From: a virus
Length of the DNA stretch: 64,000 bases
IMG/VR virus record: IMGVR_UViG_3300022868_000009
Location: 280,635 to 344,634 of that record
Direction: 5' to 3' (one strand)
Each line of letters opens with the position of its first letter. The first letter of the stretch is position 1. Made by a program: the position numbers and the translations under genes. The notes under the pieces were generated by a model that saw nothing but the letters and a program-made list of their open reading frames with translations, did no database searches and was not told the DNA's origin. This document shows, piece by piece, positions 35,922 to 43,100 of the stretch.

Positions 35922-35993
35922 GGTCCGTTCGTCTATTGCGAAGGACGTTGGGTTTTCAGCCCAGAAAGAGGGGTTCGATTCCCCTACGGACTA
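35922..35993 (+). tRNA. tRNA-Glu (TTC)
   Basis: Acceptor GGTCCGT/ACGGACT, anticodon loop TTTTCAG, T-arm AGGGG-TTCGATT-CCCCT. First of a five-tRNA cluster. A GluRS-like gene lies at 62.4 kb. Confidence 0.95.
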
Positions 35994-36000
35994 CTAAATT

Positions 36001-36084
36001 GGGTAGGTATGCAAGAGGCTAAAGCAGGCGGTCTGTAAAACCGTTACGTAAGATCTACCGGTGGTTCAAATCCATCTCTACCCA
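36001..36084 (+). tRNA. tRNA-Tyr (GTA)
   Basis: Acceptor GGGTAGG/TCTACCC, anticodon loop CTGTAAA, long variable arm as usual for Tyr, T-loop TTCAAAT. Confidence 0.95.
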
Positions 36085-36091
36085 CACATAT

Positions 36092-36167
36092 CTAGATGTT
36101 CCTCCAGCCAGGCATAGGGGCGTGACTTGGACTCACGTGTTCACAGGTTCGAATCCTGTCATTTAGA
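36092..36167 (+). tRNA. tRNA-Pro (TGG)
   Basis: Acceptor CTAGATG/CATTTAG, anticodon loop CTTGGAC on a CGTGA/TCACG stem, T-arm ACAGG-TTCGAAT-CCTGT. Confidence 0.92.
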
Positions 36168-36176
36168 CTAAAATAT

Positions 36177-36250
36177 TGTGATGTAGCTCAGCTAGGTAGA
36201 GCACCAGATTGAAGATCTGGGTGTCGGTGGTTCAAATCCATCTATCACAA
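36177..36250 (+). tRNA. tRNA-Phe (GAA)
   Basis: Acceptor TGTGATG/TATCACA, D-arm GCTCAGCTAGGTAGAGC, anticodon loop TTGAAGA. Confidence 0.95.
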
Positions 36251-36256
36251 CAAAAT

Positions 36257-36331
36257 GCCTTTATGATGTAAAGGATAGCATAAAAGTTTTCTAAACTTTT
36301 CGTCTAGGTTCGAATCCTAGTAAGGGTACCA
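36257..36331 (+). tRNA. tRNA-Arg (TCT)
   Basis: Acceptor GCCTTTA/TAAGGGT with G-T wobbles, anticodon loop TTTCTAA, T-arm CTAGG-TTCGAAT-CCTAG; the 3' ACCA is encoded, unlike in its neighbours. Confidence 0.92.
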
Positions 36332-36367
36332 ATATCAAAATAAATTACAAATTATTGAATACTATTT

Positions 36368-36400
36368 TTAGTTTAAGAAAAATATTCGTATATTTGTATT
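36368..36400 (+). promoter_or_regulatory. Promoter
   Basis: TTAGTTTAAGAAAAATATTC then GTATATTTGTATT. Confidence 0.75.
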
Positions 36401-36440
36401 ATAATTAAATTAAAAATTAAACTAATAGGAGGAAAATAAA

Positions 36441-36593
36441 ATGGCAATTAAAAGATGTACTTGTAAAAATGAATTTCAAGATGAGAAATATGGTAAAGGA
36501 AAAAGAGTATTTACTCAATCTAGCGTACCTAAAGAAGGTGGAACCGCAAAAGAAGGTAAATCAAGATGTACTGTATGTGGATCAACAAAATAA
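36441..36593 (+). CDS. Small zinc-binding protein
   Basis: 50 residues: MAIKRCTCKNEFQDEKYGKG, then RVFTQSS, ending RCTVCGSTK. The CxC..CxxC arrangement with the QDxxYG segment is typical of a small protein found in many phages. TAGGAGG ribosome site 9 bases upstream. Confidence 0.8.
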   Translation: MAIKRCTCKNEFQDEKYGKGKRVFTQSSVPKEGGTAKEGKSRCTVCGSTK

Positions 36594-36601
36594 TACGAAT
36601 T

Positions 36602-36636
36602 ATTTTTTATTTAAGTATAAAGTTCGTATGTATAAC
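36602..36636 (+). promoter_or_regulatory. Weak promoter of HU gene 2
   Basis: TTATTTAAGTATAAAGTTC then GTATGTATAA; the -7 lacks TTTG. Confidence 0.45.
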
Positions 36637-36685
36637 AATTAAACAATTAAATTATTTATTAATAACACTAAAACAAAAAATTAAA

Positions 36686-37000
36686 ATGGCAAACAAAAAA
36701 GACTTAACAAACGCAATCGCTTTAGCAACAGGTAAAACTAAAAAATCAAGTAAAGACCTAGTTGATGTTATCATGGCATCTATTAAAGCTGAATTATCAA
36801 ATGGTGAAGGTTCAATCGTGAAATTAGTTAATTTCGGAACATTCAAAGTAGTAAACAGAAAAGCAAGAAAAGGTAGAAACCCTAGAACTGGTGAATCAAT
36901 CAACATACCTTCAAAAAATGTTGTTAGATTTAAAGCTGGTAAAGCATTGAAAGAAGCAGTTGATTATACTGCCGAAGAAAGAGAAGAATTAGGACTATAA
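36686..37000 (+). CDS. HU-family DNA-binding protein, copy 2
   Basis: 104 residues. Start fixed by similarity to copy 1 (MANKKDLTNAIALATGKTK); the frame extends upstream to 36566 but is not coding there. Differs from copy 1 at few positions (KKSSKDLV, SINIPSKN). Own terminator. Confidence 0.95.
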   Translation: MANKKDLTNAIALATGKTKKSSKDLVDVIMASIKAELSNGEGSIVKLVNFGTFKVVNRKARKGRNPRTGESINIPSKNVVRFKAGKALKEAVDYTAEEREELGL

Positions 37001-37016
37001 TCTACTCAAACATAAA

Positions 37017-37049
37017 GAAAACCCTGACTTTGACGGTCAGGGTTTTTTT
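37017..37049 (+). terminator. Terminator of HU gene 2
   Basis: AAACCCTGAC-TTTGACG-GTCAGGGTTT then T6. Confidence 0.9.
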
Positions 37050-37080
37050 ATGTAGAATAATTTTCGTATCTTTGTATTAA
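37048..37080 (+). promoter_or_regulatory. Promoter
   Basis: TTATGTAGAATAATTTTC then GTATCTTTGTATT. Confidence 0.75.
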
Positions 37081-37116
37081 GTAAAATTAATTATGAACCT
37101 ATTTAAAATAAAAATT

Positions 37117-37467
37117 ATGGGAAAAAAAGAAAAAAAACAAATAGGCTTTAAACAAAATTATCAAATTGAAGCTGACAAATTAAAAGAAGAACCAAAAGAA
37201 GAAGAAAATATAAATAAAGAAGAAGAAAAAGGTCAAGCTGCACTTGAAGCAATGGCTAAACTTACCGGACAATTTCAAATGTCTACAAATGAAATATTAA
37301 TATCAACAAAATTAAAAATGTATGTAGATTTAATTAAATCAGAAGAATTCATAATAAAAACATTAGAAGAAAAAGAAGCATTTATAGGTGAATTGTTATT
37401 TTTACAATCATTAAGCACAGAAATGACCACATTAAAATCACAAATGCAATCAGTTATAAACAAATAA
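37117..37467 (+). CDS. Hypothetical helical protein
   Basis: 116 residues from ATG 37117 (MGKKEKKQIGFKQNYQ); ATG 37093 is also in frame. Acidic-basic N-terminus (EEPKEEENINKEEEK), then helices. No family recognised; co-transcribed with 37481. Confidence 0.6.
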   Translation: MGKKEKKQIGFKQNYQIEADKLKEEPKEEENINKEEEKGQAALEAMAKLTGQFQMSTNEILISTKLKMYVDLIKSEEFIIKTLEEKEAFIGELLFLQSLSTEMTTLKSQMQSVINK

Positions 37468-37480
37468 AAAAGGGAAAATT

Positions 37481-37690
37481 ATGTTATCAAAAGAAGAATT
37501 TAAATCGCTAGAAGAAACAAAATTACTTGCGTCTAATGTTAAAAAAATGTTAAATGATGATTGCGAATTATTTATCAAATACACAAACGAACCAACAGGT
37601 AAAATTAAACAATTATTGAAAAGAACTAAAGATCCTTATTTAGAGTTTATTTTAAATAATGTTTTACAAACAAGATATGGAAAGAAGTAA
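37481..37690 (+). CDS. Small helical protein
   Basis: 69 residues, no motif; 13 bases after the upstream stop. Confidence 0.6.
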   Translation: MLSKEEFKSLEETKLLASNVKKMLNDDCELFIKYTNEPTGKIKQLLKRTKDPYLEFILNNVLQTRYGKK

Positions 37691-37698
37691 TTTTTTTT

Positions 37699-37731
37699 AT
37701 CTTTTGAAGAATATCCGTATATTTGTATATT
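37699..37731 (+). promoter_or_regulatory. Promoter
   Basis: ATCTTTTGAAGAATATCC then GTATATTTGTATA. Confidence 0.75.
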
Positions 37732-37758
37732 GTTAAACTAAAAAAGGAGGAAATTAAT

Positions 37759-38025
37759 ATGGCACGTAAAATAAATTGGAATAAAAATAAAGCTAAATCA
37801 GAAATTAAAAAAAATGTAGAAATTGTATCTGAAAAGAAAACTATTAAATTTGCTTATAAAATTGGATTAATCAAACGAAAAGGTGGTATAACATCTTATA
37901 ACGCAATTGATAAAGACGCAATGGAAACCAAAGTATTGGAAATAATGGAAAAAGATAATTATAAGAAAATCCTAGTTTTAAACAATAAAACCAGAGAACG
38001 TAAAGTATATTTATCAGAATTATAA
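37759..38025 (+). CDS. Small basic protein
   Basis: 88 residues from ATG 37759, which has AAAAAGGAGG upstream; the frame runs upstream into the promoter and is not coding there. Very Lys-rich N-terminus, C-terminal KILVLNNKTRERKVYLSEL. Confidence 0.65.
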   Translation: MARKINWNKNKAKSEIKKNVEIVSEKKTIKFAYKIGLIKRKGGITSYNAIDKDAMETKVLEIMEKDNYKKILVLNNKTRERKVYLSEL

Positions 38026-38038
38026 TTATAATATAATT

Positions 38039-38072
38039 TTTTACCTGGAATATTATCCGTATATTTATATCA
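38039..38072 (+). promoter_or_regulatory. Promoter
   Basis: TTTACCTGGAATATTATCC then GTATATTTATATC. Confidence 0.7.
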
Positions 38073-38123
38073 ACAAACAACAATTAAATTATTTATTAAC
38101 TAACATTAAAACAAAAAATTAAA

Positions 38124-38336
38124 ATGCCAAACATCAAAAAATGTAAAATAGGAGAATTTGTACAAATCATCACTAATGGACAAGCGAACCGTAGAGGTCG
38201 TATAGTATCTAAAACAGAGAAACGAGTTTATTGTTTCATCATGGAAGGTGGAAAATATTTACGTGACGAGAATGGTCGTGAAAAACGTTTTTTAGTTAAC
38301 CCTACAAACATTAAGTTTTACAACTCAGCAGAGTAA
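38124..38336 (+). CDS. Small KOW/SH3-like basic protein
   Basis: 70 residues: KIGEFVQIITNGQANRRGRI, then VYCFIMEGGKYLRDENGREK. The layout resembles small RNA-binding beta barrels. Promoter leader resembles that of HU gene 2 (ATTAAATTATTTATTAA). Confidence 0.6.
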   Translation: MPNIKKCKIGEFVQIITNGQANRRGRIVSKTEKRVYCFIMEGGKYLRDENGREKRFLVNPTNIKFYNSAE

Positions 38337-38345
38337 AAGAAAAAA

Positions 38346-38376
38346 GAGAACCTCCATTTAATTGGAGGTTCTTTAC
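38346..38376 (+). terminator. Terminator
   Basis: GAACCTCCA-TTTAA-TTGGAGGTTC then TTT. Confidence 0.75.
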
Positions 38377-38378
38377 AT

Positions 38379-38449
38379 TGACCCATGGTATAATGGTAGT
38401 ATACCTGCCTTTGAAGTAGGTGGTTTTGGTTCGAATCCTGATAGGTCAA
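38379..38449 (+). tRNA. tRNA-Gln (TTG)
   Basis: Acceptor TGACCCA/TAGGTCA, anticodon loop CTTTGAA on CCTGC/GTAGG, T-loop TTCGAAT. Confidence 0.93.
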
Positions 38450-38477
38450 CAATTATTAACTTTAAAAAATTTAAAAT

Positions 38478-38624
38478 ATGGATATTTGTATAATAATAAT
38501 ATCACTTTTATTTATATTATGTAACGTTTTTGTTTTAGGATATTATTTTGAAAGAAATAAATCTAAAAAGGTGTCTTATTACAAATGTTTTATTGAGTGT
38601 TTAGAATTGTTTAAATATTTTTAA
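38478..38624 (+). CDS. Small membrane protein
   Basis: 48 residues: membrane segment CIIIISLLFILCNVFVLGYY then a Lys/Cys-containing tail. Lies 28 bases after tRNA-Gln. Confidence 0.55.
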   Translation: MDICIIIISLLFILCNVFVLGYYFERNKSKKVSYYKCFIECLELFKYF

Positions 38625-38838
38625 CCCGAAAAACCATAGTTCGTTTTTTATACACCTAATTAATAACATGAAACAAAATGTGGGTACAAACCTTATATAA
38701 TAAAAGATATGGGTGGTTATGATAAAGACTTTGTTGAAAAAGAATTTGAAAACTTTAAAAATATTTTTTAATTAAGAAACAAAATCGTATATTTGTTCTA
38801 TAATAGAAAATGAAAGATATAAGAATCCAAAAATATAT
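38625..38838 (+). other. Gap with very short ORFs and a promoter
   Basis: Only ORFs of 10-20 codons (for example one starting MGGYDKDFVEKEFEN near 38709). A promoter, TTAATTAAGAAACAAAATC then GTATATTTGTTCT, lies at about 38767-38799 and serves tRNA-Met. Confidence 0.6.
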
Positions 38839-38910
38839 TGCGAGGTGGAGCAGGGGTAGCTCGCTAGGCTCATAACCTAGAGGCCGTCGGTTCAAATCCG
38901 ACTCTCGCTA
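38839..38910 (+). tRNA. tRNA with CAT anticodon (Met, or Ile if modified)
   Basis: Anticodon loop CTCATAA on CTAGG/CCTAG, T-arm GTCGG-TTCAAAT-CCGAC. The first acceptor pair is mismatched (T-T) if the arm is seven pairs, which recalls initiator tRNA, but the anticodon stem lacks three G-C pairs. Confidence 0.85.
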
Positions 38911-38968
38911 CTAAGTAGGTCTATATGGCTTACCGAATATGTCTCTTAACACTACGGTGTTCAAAAGG

Positions 38969-38994
38969 AAAAGCCCGATAAGGGCTTTTTTTAT
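38969..38994 (+). terminator. Terminator after tRNA-CAT
   Basis: AAGCCC-GATA-AGGGCTT then T6; preceded by hairpin AACAC-TACG-GTGTT. Confidence 0.85.
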
Positions 38995-39021
38995 TGGAAT
39001 ATATTCCGTATATTTGTATAG
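38990..39021 (+). promoter_or_regulatory. Promoter of the RNA ligase gene
   Basis: TTTATTGGAATATATTCC then GTATATTTGTATA. Confidence 0.8.
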
Positions 39022-39045
39022 TTAAAATAAAAAGTAAAAAGTATT

Positions 39046-40029
39046 ATGGAAAGAAAATTAGCAACAATAGCAAAAATTAATGACATCAACCCTATTAAAG
39101 GAGCTGATGTAATTGAAGTAGCTACTATTCGAGGATGGAAAGTTGTAGTTAAAAAAGATGAATTCAAAATTGGAGATCTTTGTGTGTATTGTGAAATAGA
39201 CTCAGTTATGCCTCCAAAAGAAGAATTTAAATTCCTAGAAAATAAAAAATATAGGATTAAAACTATTAAACTCAGAGGACAAGTATCTCAAGGTATAGCA
39301 TTTCCATTGTCTATTTTACCATTAGGTTGGCACTCAATTATAGATCAAGATGTAACAGAACTTCTTGAAGTAATTAAATGGGAACCAGTAATACCAGCTT
39401 GTTTAGCAGGTAAAATAAAAGGTCTTTTTCCTTCTCATTCTCTAAAAACAGATGAAGAAAGAATACAAAATCTTATTGAAGAATTTCCTAATTTAAAAAC
39501 TAAAACATATATAGCAACAGAAAAACTTGATGGTTCTTCTGCAACATTTTATCTTAAAGATAATATATTTGGTGTATGTTCTAGAAACTTAGATATATTA
39601 GAAGATGATACTAATTCATTTTGGAAAGTAGCAAGAGAATTGAAAATCGAAGAATTAATGAGAGAAAATGGTCTTGATAATTATAACCTCCAAGGAGAAC
39701 TTATTGGAGAAGGTATACAAAAAAACAAATATAAAATCAAAGGACAAACAGTAAGATTCTTTAGAATGTTTAATATTAAAACACATTCATTTATAAATTA
39801 TAGTGACTTTATTTTATTAATTAAAGCAATGGAATTACAAACTGTTCCTATTGTAGAAGTTAATTTAGAACTACCTGAAACAATAGATGAACTTCTTAAA
39901 TATGCTGAAGGATTATCAAAACTTAATAAAAATATACAAAGAGAAGGTATTGTCTTTGTAGCTGAAGAAACAGAAGATAGAGAATCATTTAAAGTAATAT
40001 CAAATAAATTTTTATTGAAAAATGAATAA
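39046..40029 (+). CDS. RNA ligase, Deinococcus Rnl5-like
   Basis: 327 residues. An N-terminal OB-type domain (RKLATIAKINDINPIKGADV, YCEIDSVMP) precedes the nucleotidyltransferase domain, the order seen in DraRnl. Motif I is EKLDGSSATF (Lys accepts AMP), with GVCSRNLDI, NLQGELIGEGIQ, EGIVFV and FKVISNKFL for the remaining motifs. Seals nicked RNA, probably repairing tRNAs or other RNAs cut by host nucleases; nine tRNAs lie in the window. Overlaps the DUF4314 gene by 8 bases. Confidence 0.85.
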   Translation: MERKLATIAKINDINPIKGADVIEVATIRGWKVVVKKDEFKIGDLCVYCEIDSVMPPKEEFKFLENKKYRIKTIKLRGQVSQGIAFPLSILPLGWHSIIDQDVTELLEVIKWEPVIPACLAGKIKGLFPSHSLKTDEERIQNLIEEFPNLKTKTYIATEKLDGSSATFYLKDNIFGVCSRNLDILEDDTNSFWKVARELKIEELMRENGLDNYNLQGELIGEGIQKNKYKIKGQTVRFFRMFNIKTHSFINYSDFILLIKAMELQTVPIVEVNLELPETIDELLKYAEGLSKLNKNIQREGIVFVAEETEDRESFKVISNKFLLKNE

Positions 40030-40216
40030 AGAACTAGAATTAACAGGAAAACAAGTAAAACTCATATCAATGGATGACCCTTATACTAAATTGAAAAATG
40101 GAGATAAAGGTATAATAATCTTTGTCGATGATATAGGTCAAATACATGTACAATGGGACAATGGATCATCACTTGCATTAATACCAGGTGAAGATAAGTA
40201 TGAAATATTAGATTGA
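40022..40216 (+). CDS. DUF4314-like small protein
   Basis: 64 residues closely following the DUF4314 pattern (KQVKLISMDDPYTKLKNGDK, then VQWDNGSSLALIPGEDKYEI). Family of unknown function found in phages and Firmicutes; a KOW-like barrel is likely. Confidence 0.8.
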   Translation: MNKELELTGKQVKLISMDDPYTKLKNGDKGIIIFVDDIGQIHVQWDNGSSLALIPGEDKYEILD

Positions 40217-40330
40217 TGGAACTTCCAGAAATGGGCGCTATTTCGAGCATAAGATGTGAATTGCCCTGATATCTCTGCAGACAAACCCCTATAAGGGGAG
40301 AGAAAATTAGCATTCTTCCATCATTTTTAA
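40215..40330 (+). ncRNA. Structured RNA closed by a GATGGAA stem
   Basis: GATGGAA (40215) pairs with TTCCATC (40316), enclosing CCCC-TATA-AGGGG and other short helices; a short T-run follows. Too long for a tRNA and without a clear T-arm. No ORF. Transcribed behind the RNA ligase genes. Confidence 0.5.
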
Positions 40331-40359
40331 TCTTTGAATAATTTCCATATCTTTACATA
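40326..40359 (+). promoter_or_regulatory. Promoter of small RNA copy C
   Basis: TTTAATCTTTGAATAATTTCC then ATATCTTTACATA. Confidence 0.7.
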
Positions 40360-40362
40360 AGT

Positions 40363-40425
40363 AAAGGGCGGGAATTTTTTAGGTTCTGGAAGAGTAGACT
40401 CTAATTTATGATATATTCACCCCAA
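40363..40425 (+). ncRNA. GAGTAGACTCC small RNA, copy C
   Basis: AAAGGGCGGGAATTTTTTAG, then GGAAGAGTAGACTC, then TAATTTATGATATA. Closest to copy A; the stem is weaker. Confidence 0.6.
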
Positions 40426-40428
40426 TTT

Positions 40429-40461
40429 TTTATATTCAATAATTATCCGTATATTTATACA
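40429..40461 (+). promoter_or_regulatory. Promoter
   Basis: TTATATTCAATAATTATCC then GTATATTTATACA. Confidence 0.7.
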
Positions 40462-40481
40462 AAATTAAAAAACCTAAAGAA

Positions 40482-40668
40482 ATGAAAAAAAAAATATTTA
40501 ACACAAAAATTAGAAGAATTAACAACTCGGACTTATAAATATAAAAGGACTAAACTTGATGTAATTATGTTTAAACTTAAAGAAGCATTAAGTAATGATG
40601 AATTGGCAGATCTATTAGAAATCAGATTAGTAGATATTTTAGAAGGACAGAAATTGGGTCTATTGTAA
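40482..40668 (+). pseudogene. Tagged gene out of frame at an A10 tract (tail EGQKLGLL)
   Basis: ATG 40482 is followed by ten A. As read it gives an 18-residue ORF. With nine A the frame runs MKKKYLTQKLEELTTRTY, then VIMFKLKEALSNDELADLLE, to EGQKLGLL, a normal 61-residue tagged protein. Either a disabled gene, a sequencing error, or expression through slippage. An internal ATG at 40567 gives 33 residues. Confidence 0.6.
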
Positions 40669-40670
40669 TT

Positions 40671-40704
40671 TTTAATTCTTGAAAGATATCCTTATCTTTG
40701 TATA
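40671..40704 (+). promoter_or_regulatory. Promoter
   Basis: TTTTAATTCTTGAAAGATATCC then TTATCTTTGTATA. Confidence 0.7.
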
Positions 40705-40725
40705 AACAATTAAAGATAAAATATC

Positions 40726-40917
40726 ATGGCAAAAAGAAAAAGAAAAAGAACAAAAAAAATCAAAGAATTTAAAATAACTTTAGATGACTTTCTAAAAGCT
40801 AATCGTATAGGATCTAGAGAGGCAGAATTAGAACAAAATGGAACTGGTTGGAAATCTAATCGAAAAGCATATAAAAATAAAAAATCATATTCACGCAAAG
40901 ATAAACACAGAAATTAA
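40726..40917 (+). CDS. Small very basic protein
   Basis: 63 residues with basic ends (MAKRKRKRTKKIKEFK and NKKSYSRKDKHRN). Possibly nucleic-acid binding. No tag. Confidence 0.6.
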   Translation: MAKRKRKRTKKIKEFKITLDDFLKANRIGSREAELEQNGTGWKSNRKAYKNKKSYSRKDKHRN

Positions 40918-41190
40918 TGGAATTCAATCAATTATCATATCAAATAATAGTTACGATGAATTAATGGAAGAACTTAAAGGTTTTATTGATTTTAAAGAAA
41001 ATGATAGTTTACGACCGAATATCGTGACTATAAACAAGATTTTAAAGCAACATGGGATCATTATGAAGTTTATAAACGTAAAGTTATATGGGATAGTAAT
41101 GATTATATATTTAATATGAATGAACAGTCTATTAAAGAAATAATTAATAAAATTAAAGAAATAATACCATATAAATTAAAACTATTATGA
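40918..41190 (+). pseudogene. Frameshifted tagged-family gene (end KLKLL)
   Basis: One frame gives NNSYDELMEELKGFIDFKEN, and another, from about 41035, gives YKQDFKATWDHYEVYKRKVI down to YKLKLL and a TGA that overlaps the next ATG. Together they make one protein broken by an indel. Confidence 0.5.
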
Positions 41191-41513
41191 TTAAACTATT
41201 AGCAATAAAAATATATTCTAAAACAAGATTATTACAAATATTAGATGATCTTAAAAAGAACTATAATATACATAAAACATACAATAATGATTGGGTAGGT
41301 TTTAAAGGTATAAGAGAAGGTGGTATATTTGTATATATCAATATTGAATCAAATATAAAGTTATATGGTTGGGATTATATTTACAAAGATTATGATAAGG
41401 AATATGTACCAAGTACTATCAGCAATGGTTTAAAACACAAAACATTAATAATAATAGATAACGATTTACCAATATCAGCAATAATAGAATCAAATAAATT
41501 TAACTTAATATAA
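41187..41513 (+). CDS. Tagged small protein, GGIxVY group (tail ESNKFNLI)
   Basis: 108 residues; KLLAIKIYSKTRLLQILDDL, WVGFKGIREGGIFVYINIES, as in 53504 and 54920. The tail shows F and N substitutions. Confidence 0.7.
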   Translation: MIKLLAIKIYSKTRLLQILDDLKKNYNIHKTYNNDWVGFKGIREGGIFVYINIESNIKLYGWDYIYKDYDKEYVPSTISNGLKHKTLIIIDNDLPISAIIESNKFNLI

Positions 41514-41526
41514 AAAAGGAGACAAA

Positions 41527-41805
41527 ATGATTGAAACTAAAACAAAAGAATTAGTAATAAATAAAACAACTATTAAGAAATCATTAATAATTCATGAATG
41601 TAAAAGATGTGGAAATACACACCTAATACATATTGAATATGAGATTGAAAACATAGATACATCTTGGGAAGAAGAAATGATTGCATTCTCTGATGGTTAT
41701 TGGTGTGAAAAATGTAATCATGTTATAAGTGAAGATGAAAATCATACTTCCACTTATGTTATTACTTCATCTACAAATGATGATTTTGATATAAGAAAAA
41801 TATAA
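41527..41805 (+). CDS. Zinc-ribbon protein
   Basis: 92 residues with CKRCGNTHL and, 40 residues on, WCEKCNHVI: a four-Cys zinc site. Strong AAAGGAG site. tRNA-Leu follows within a few bases. Confidence 0.7.
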   Translation: MIETKTKELVINKTTIKKSLIIHECKRCGNTHLIHIEYEIENIDTSWEEEMIAFSDGYWCEKCNHVISEDENHTSTYVITSSTNDDFDIRKI

Positions 41806-41806
41806 T

Positions 41807-41890
41807 GCCAAAATGGCGAAATAGGTAGACGCGCCAGGTTTAGAACCTGGTGTCCATTAGGACGTGTGGGTTCGAGTCCCACCTTTGGTA
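41807..41890 (+). tRNA. tRNA-Leu (TAG)
   Basis: Anticodon loop TTTAGAA on CCAGG/CCTGG, long variable arm TGTCCATTAGGACG, T-arm GTGGG-TTCGAGT-CCCAC. Start may be 41806. Shares a transcript with the zinc-ribbon gene. Confidence 0.93.
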
Positions 41891-41906
41891 CAAAATAATT
41901 AAAAAT

Positions 41907-42221
41907 ATGAAAAATATAGAAGAATATTATTTTATAACAATTGAAACTAAAAAATGTAACAATGGAAATATTAATGAAATATTAGACTATTGTATAAAAA
42001 TAGGACTTCAACTTCAGTATCCACGGCAAAGCTACGAAACTGATGAATATTTAGTAATGTGTTTCAAAAGTTATCATAAAGCAATTGCTAATTGTGATGC
42101 TGGTATAGTTTACGGAACTAATGATTTATTAGAAGAACTAGATTATATGTTATCACCAGAAGAATTTTTATCTGGTGAATATGACTACTTATTCGATGCA
42201 GGAAAATTAAACTTAATTTAA
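41907..42221 (+). CDS. Tagged small protein (tail DAGKLNLI)
   Basis: 104 residues from ATG 41907; the frame runs back into the tRNA, which cannot be coding. EEYYFITIETKKCNNGNINE opening, acidic end, tail with N for G. Confidence 0.7.
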   Translation: MKNIEEYYFITIETKKCNNGNINEILDYCIKIGLQLQYPRQSYETDEYLVMCFKSYHKAIANCDAGIVYGTNDLLEELDYMLSPEEFLSGEYDYLFDAGKLNLI

Positions 42222-42239
42222 AAATATAACATTTAAACT

Positions 42240-42274
42240 TTTTATTCCAGAATAATCTCCGTATATTTGTACTA
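42240..42274 (+). promoter_or_regulatory. Promoter of small RNA copy D
   Basis: TTTTATTCCAGAATAATCTCC then GTATATTTGTACT. Confidence 0.8.
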
Positions 42275-42278
42275 TAAT

Positions 42279-42415
42279 AAAGGCTGAGAGATTAAACTCC
42301 CCCAGAAGAGTAGACTCCAACTTGCGTTATATCCCCGCACACAAGAATAATATATACCAATAAACAGATTCGTGATTCGACTGCTTGCGTCAAAGCCTCG
42401 AATCACGATCATGTT
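42279..42415 (+). ncRNA. GAGTAGACTCC small RNA, copy D, with 3' hairpin
   Basis: AAAGGCTGAGAGATTAA, then CCCAGAAGAGTAGACTCC, then AACTTGCGTTATAT. Downstream (42367-42410) CGTGATTCGA and TCGAATCACG form a long stem, so this copy may be a longer RNA. Confidence 0.65.
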
Positions 42416-42462
42416 GATATATCTAAGTTACATGTTTAAATTCAATTTTATTACATTTAAGT

Positions 42463-42497
42463 TTTTTTACCTGAAAAAAATCCGTATATTTGTATAA
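42463..42497 (+). promoter_or_regulatory. First of two promoters before HU gene 3
   Basis: TTTTTACCTGAAAAAAATCC then GTATATTTGTATA. Confidence 0.75.
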
Positions 42498-42521
42498 CAA
42501 GATTGGAAATAATCTTACACT

Positions 42522-42542
42522 TTTCTTGAAAATTTCAAGAAA
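42522..42542. promoter_or_regulatory. Palindrome, possible operator or hairpin
   Basis: TTTCTTGAAA-A-TTTCAAGAAA, 10-bp arms, placed between the two promoters of HU gene 3. Confidence 0.5.
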
Positions 42543-42561
42543 TAAAACTTTAAAAATATTT

Positions 42562-42596
42562 TTAATGTAAGAAAAATTTCACTATATTTGTATATA
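42562..42596 (+). promoter_or_regulatory. Second promoter before HU gene 3
   Basis: TTAATGTAAGAAAAATTTC then ACTATATTTGTATA. Confidence 0.75.
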
Positions 42597-42642
42597 ACAA
42601 TTAAGAAAAATTATTTATTAACCTTTTAAAACCTTAAAGACT

Positions 42643-42951
42643 ATGGCAAACAGAAAAGACCTTATCAATGGTATCGCATCAGCGACCGGTAAAACAAAAA
42701 AAGATTCTAAAATCGCTTTAGAAGCAATGCTTTCAATTATGAAAAAAGAATTAGGCGATGGCGGAGAAATTAAACTTGTAAATTTTGGTACCTTTAAAAT
42801 CGTAGCAAGAAAAGCTCGAAAAGGAAGAAATCCTAGAACAGGTGAATCAATCAACATTCCTGCAAAGAATGTAGTTAAATTTAAAGCTGGTAAAGGCCTT
42901 AAAGAAGCGGCTGATTACACAGCAGAAGAAAGAGCTGAATTAGGACTATAA
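42643..42951 (+). CDS. HU-family DNA-binding protein, copy 3
   Basis: 102 residues, the most diverged of the three copies (MANRKDLINGIASATGKTKK, KELGDGGEIKLVNFGTFKI, ADYTAEERAELGL). The DNA-binding arm RKARKGRNPRTGESINIP is conserved. Confidence 0.95.
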   Translation: MANRKDLINGIASATGKTKKDSKIALEAMLSIMKKELGDGGEIKLVNFGTFKIVARKARKGRNPRTGESINIPAKNVVKFKAGKGLKEAADYTAEERAELGL

Positions 42952-42969
42952 ACCTAATAATTCTATAAT

Positions 42970-42999
42970 AAAAAGAGGATTTATTAATCCTCTTTTTTA
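42970..42999 (+). terminator. Terminator of HU gene 3
   Basis: AAAGAGGAT-TTATT-AATCCTCTTT then T-run. Confidence 0.8.
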
Positions 43000-43053
43000 T
43001 TGCGATAAACACTATTTAGATTTAGTCTAAATAAAAATAATAATTCAAATTAT

Positions 43054-43084
43054 TATATTAAGAAGATTATCCCTATATTTAATA
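43054..43084 (+). promoter_or_regulatory. Promoter
   Basis: ATATTAAGAAGATTATCC then CTATATTTAATA. Confidence 0.6.
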
Positions 43085-43100
43085 AATAAATTAAAAAATT

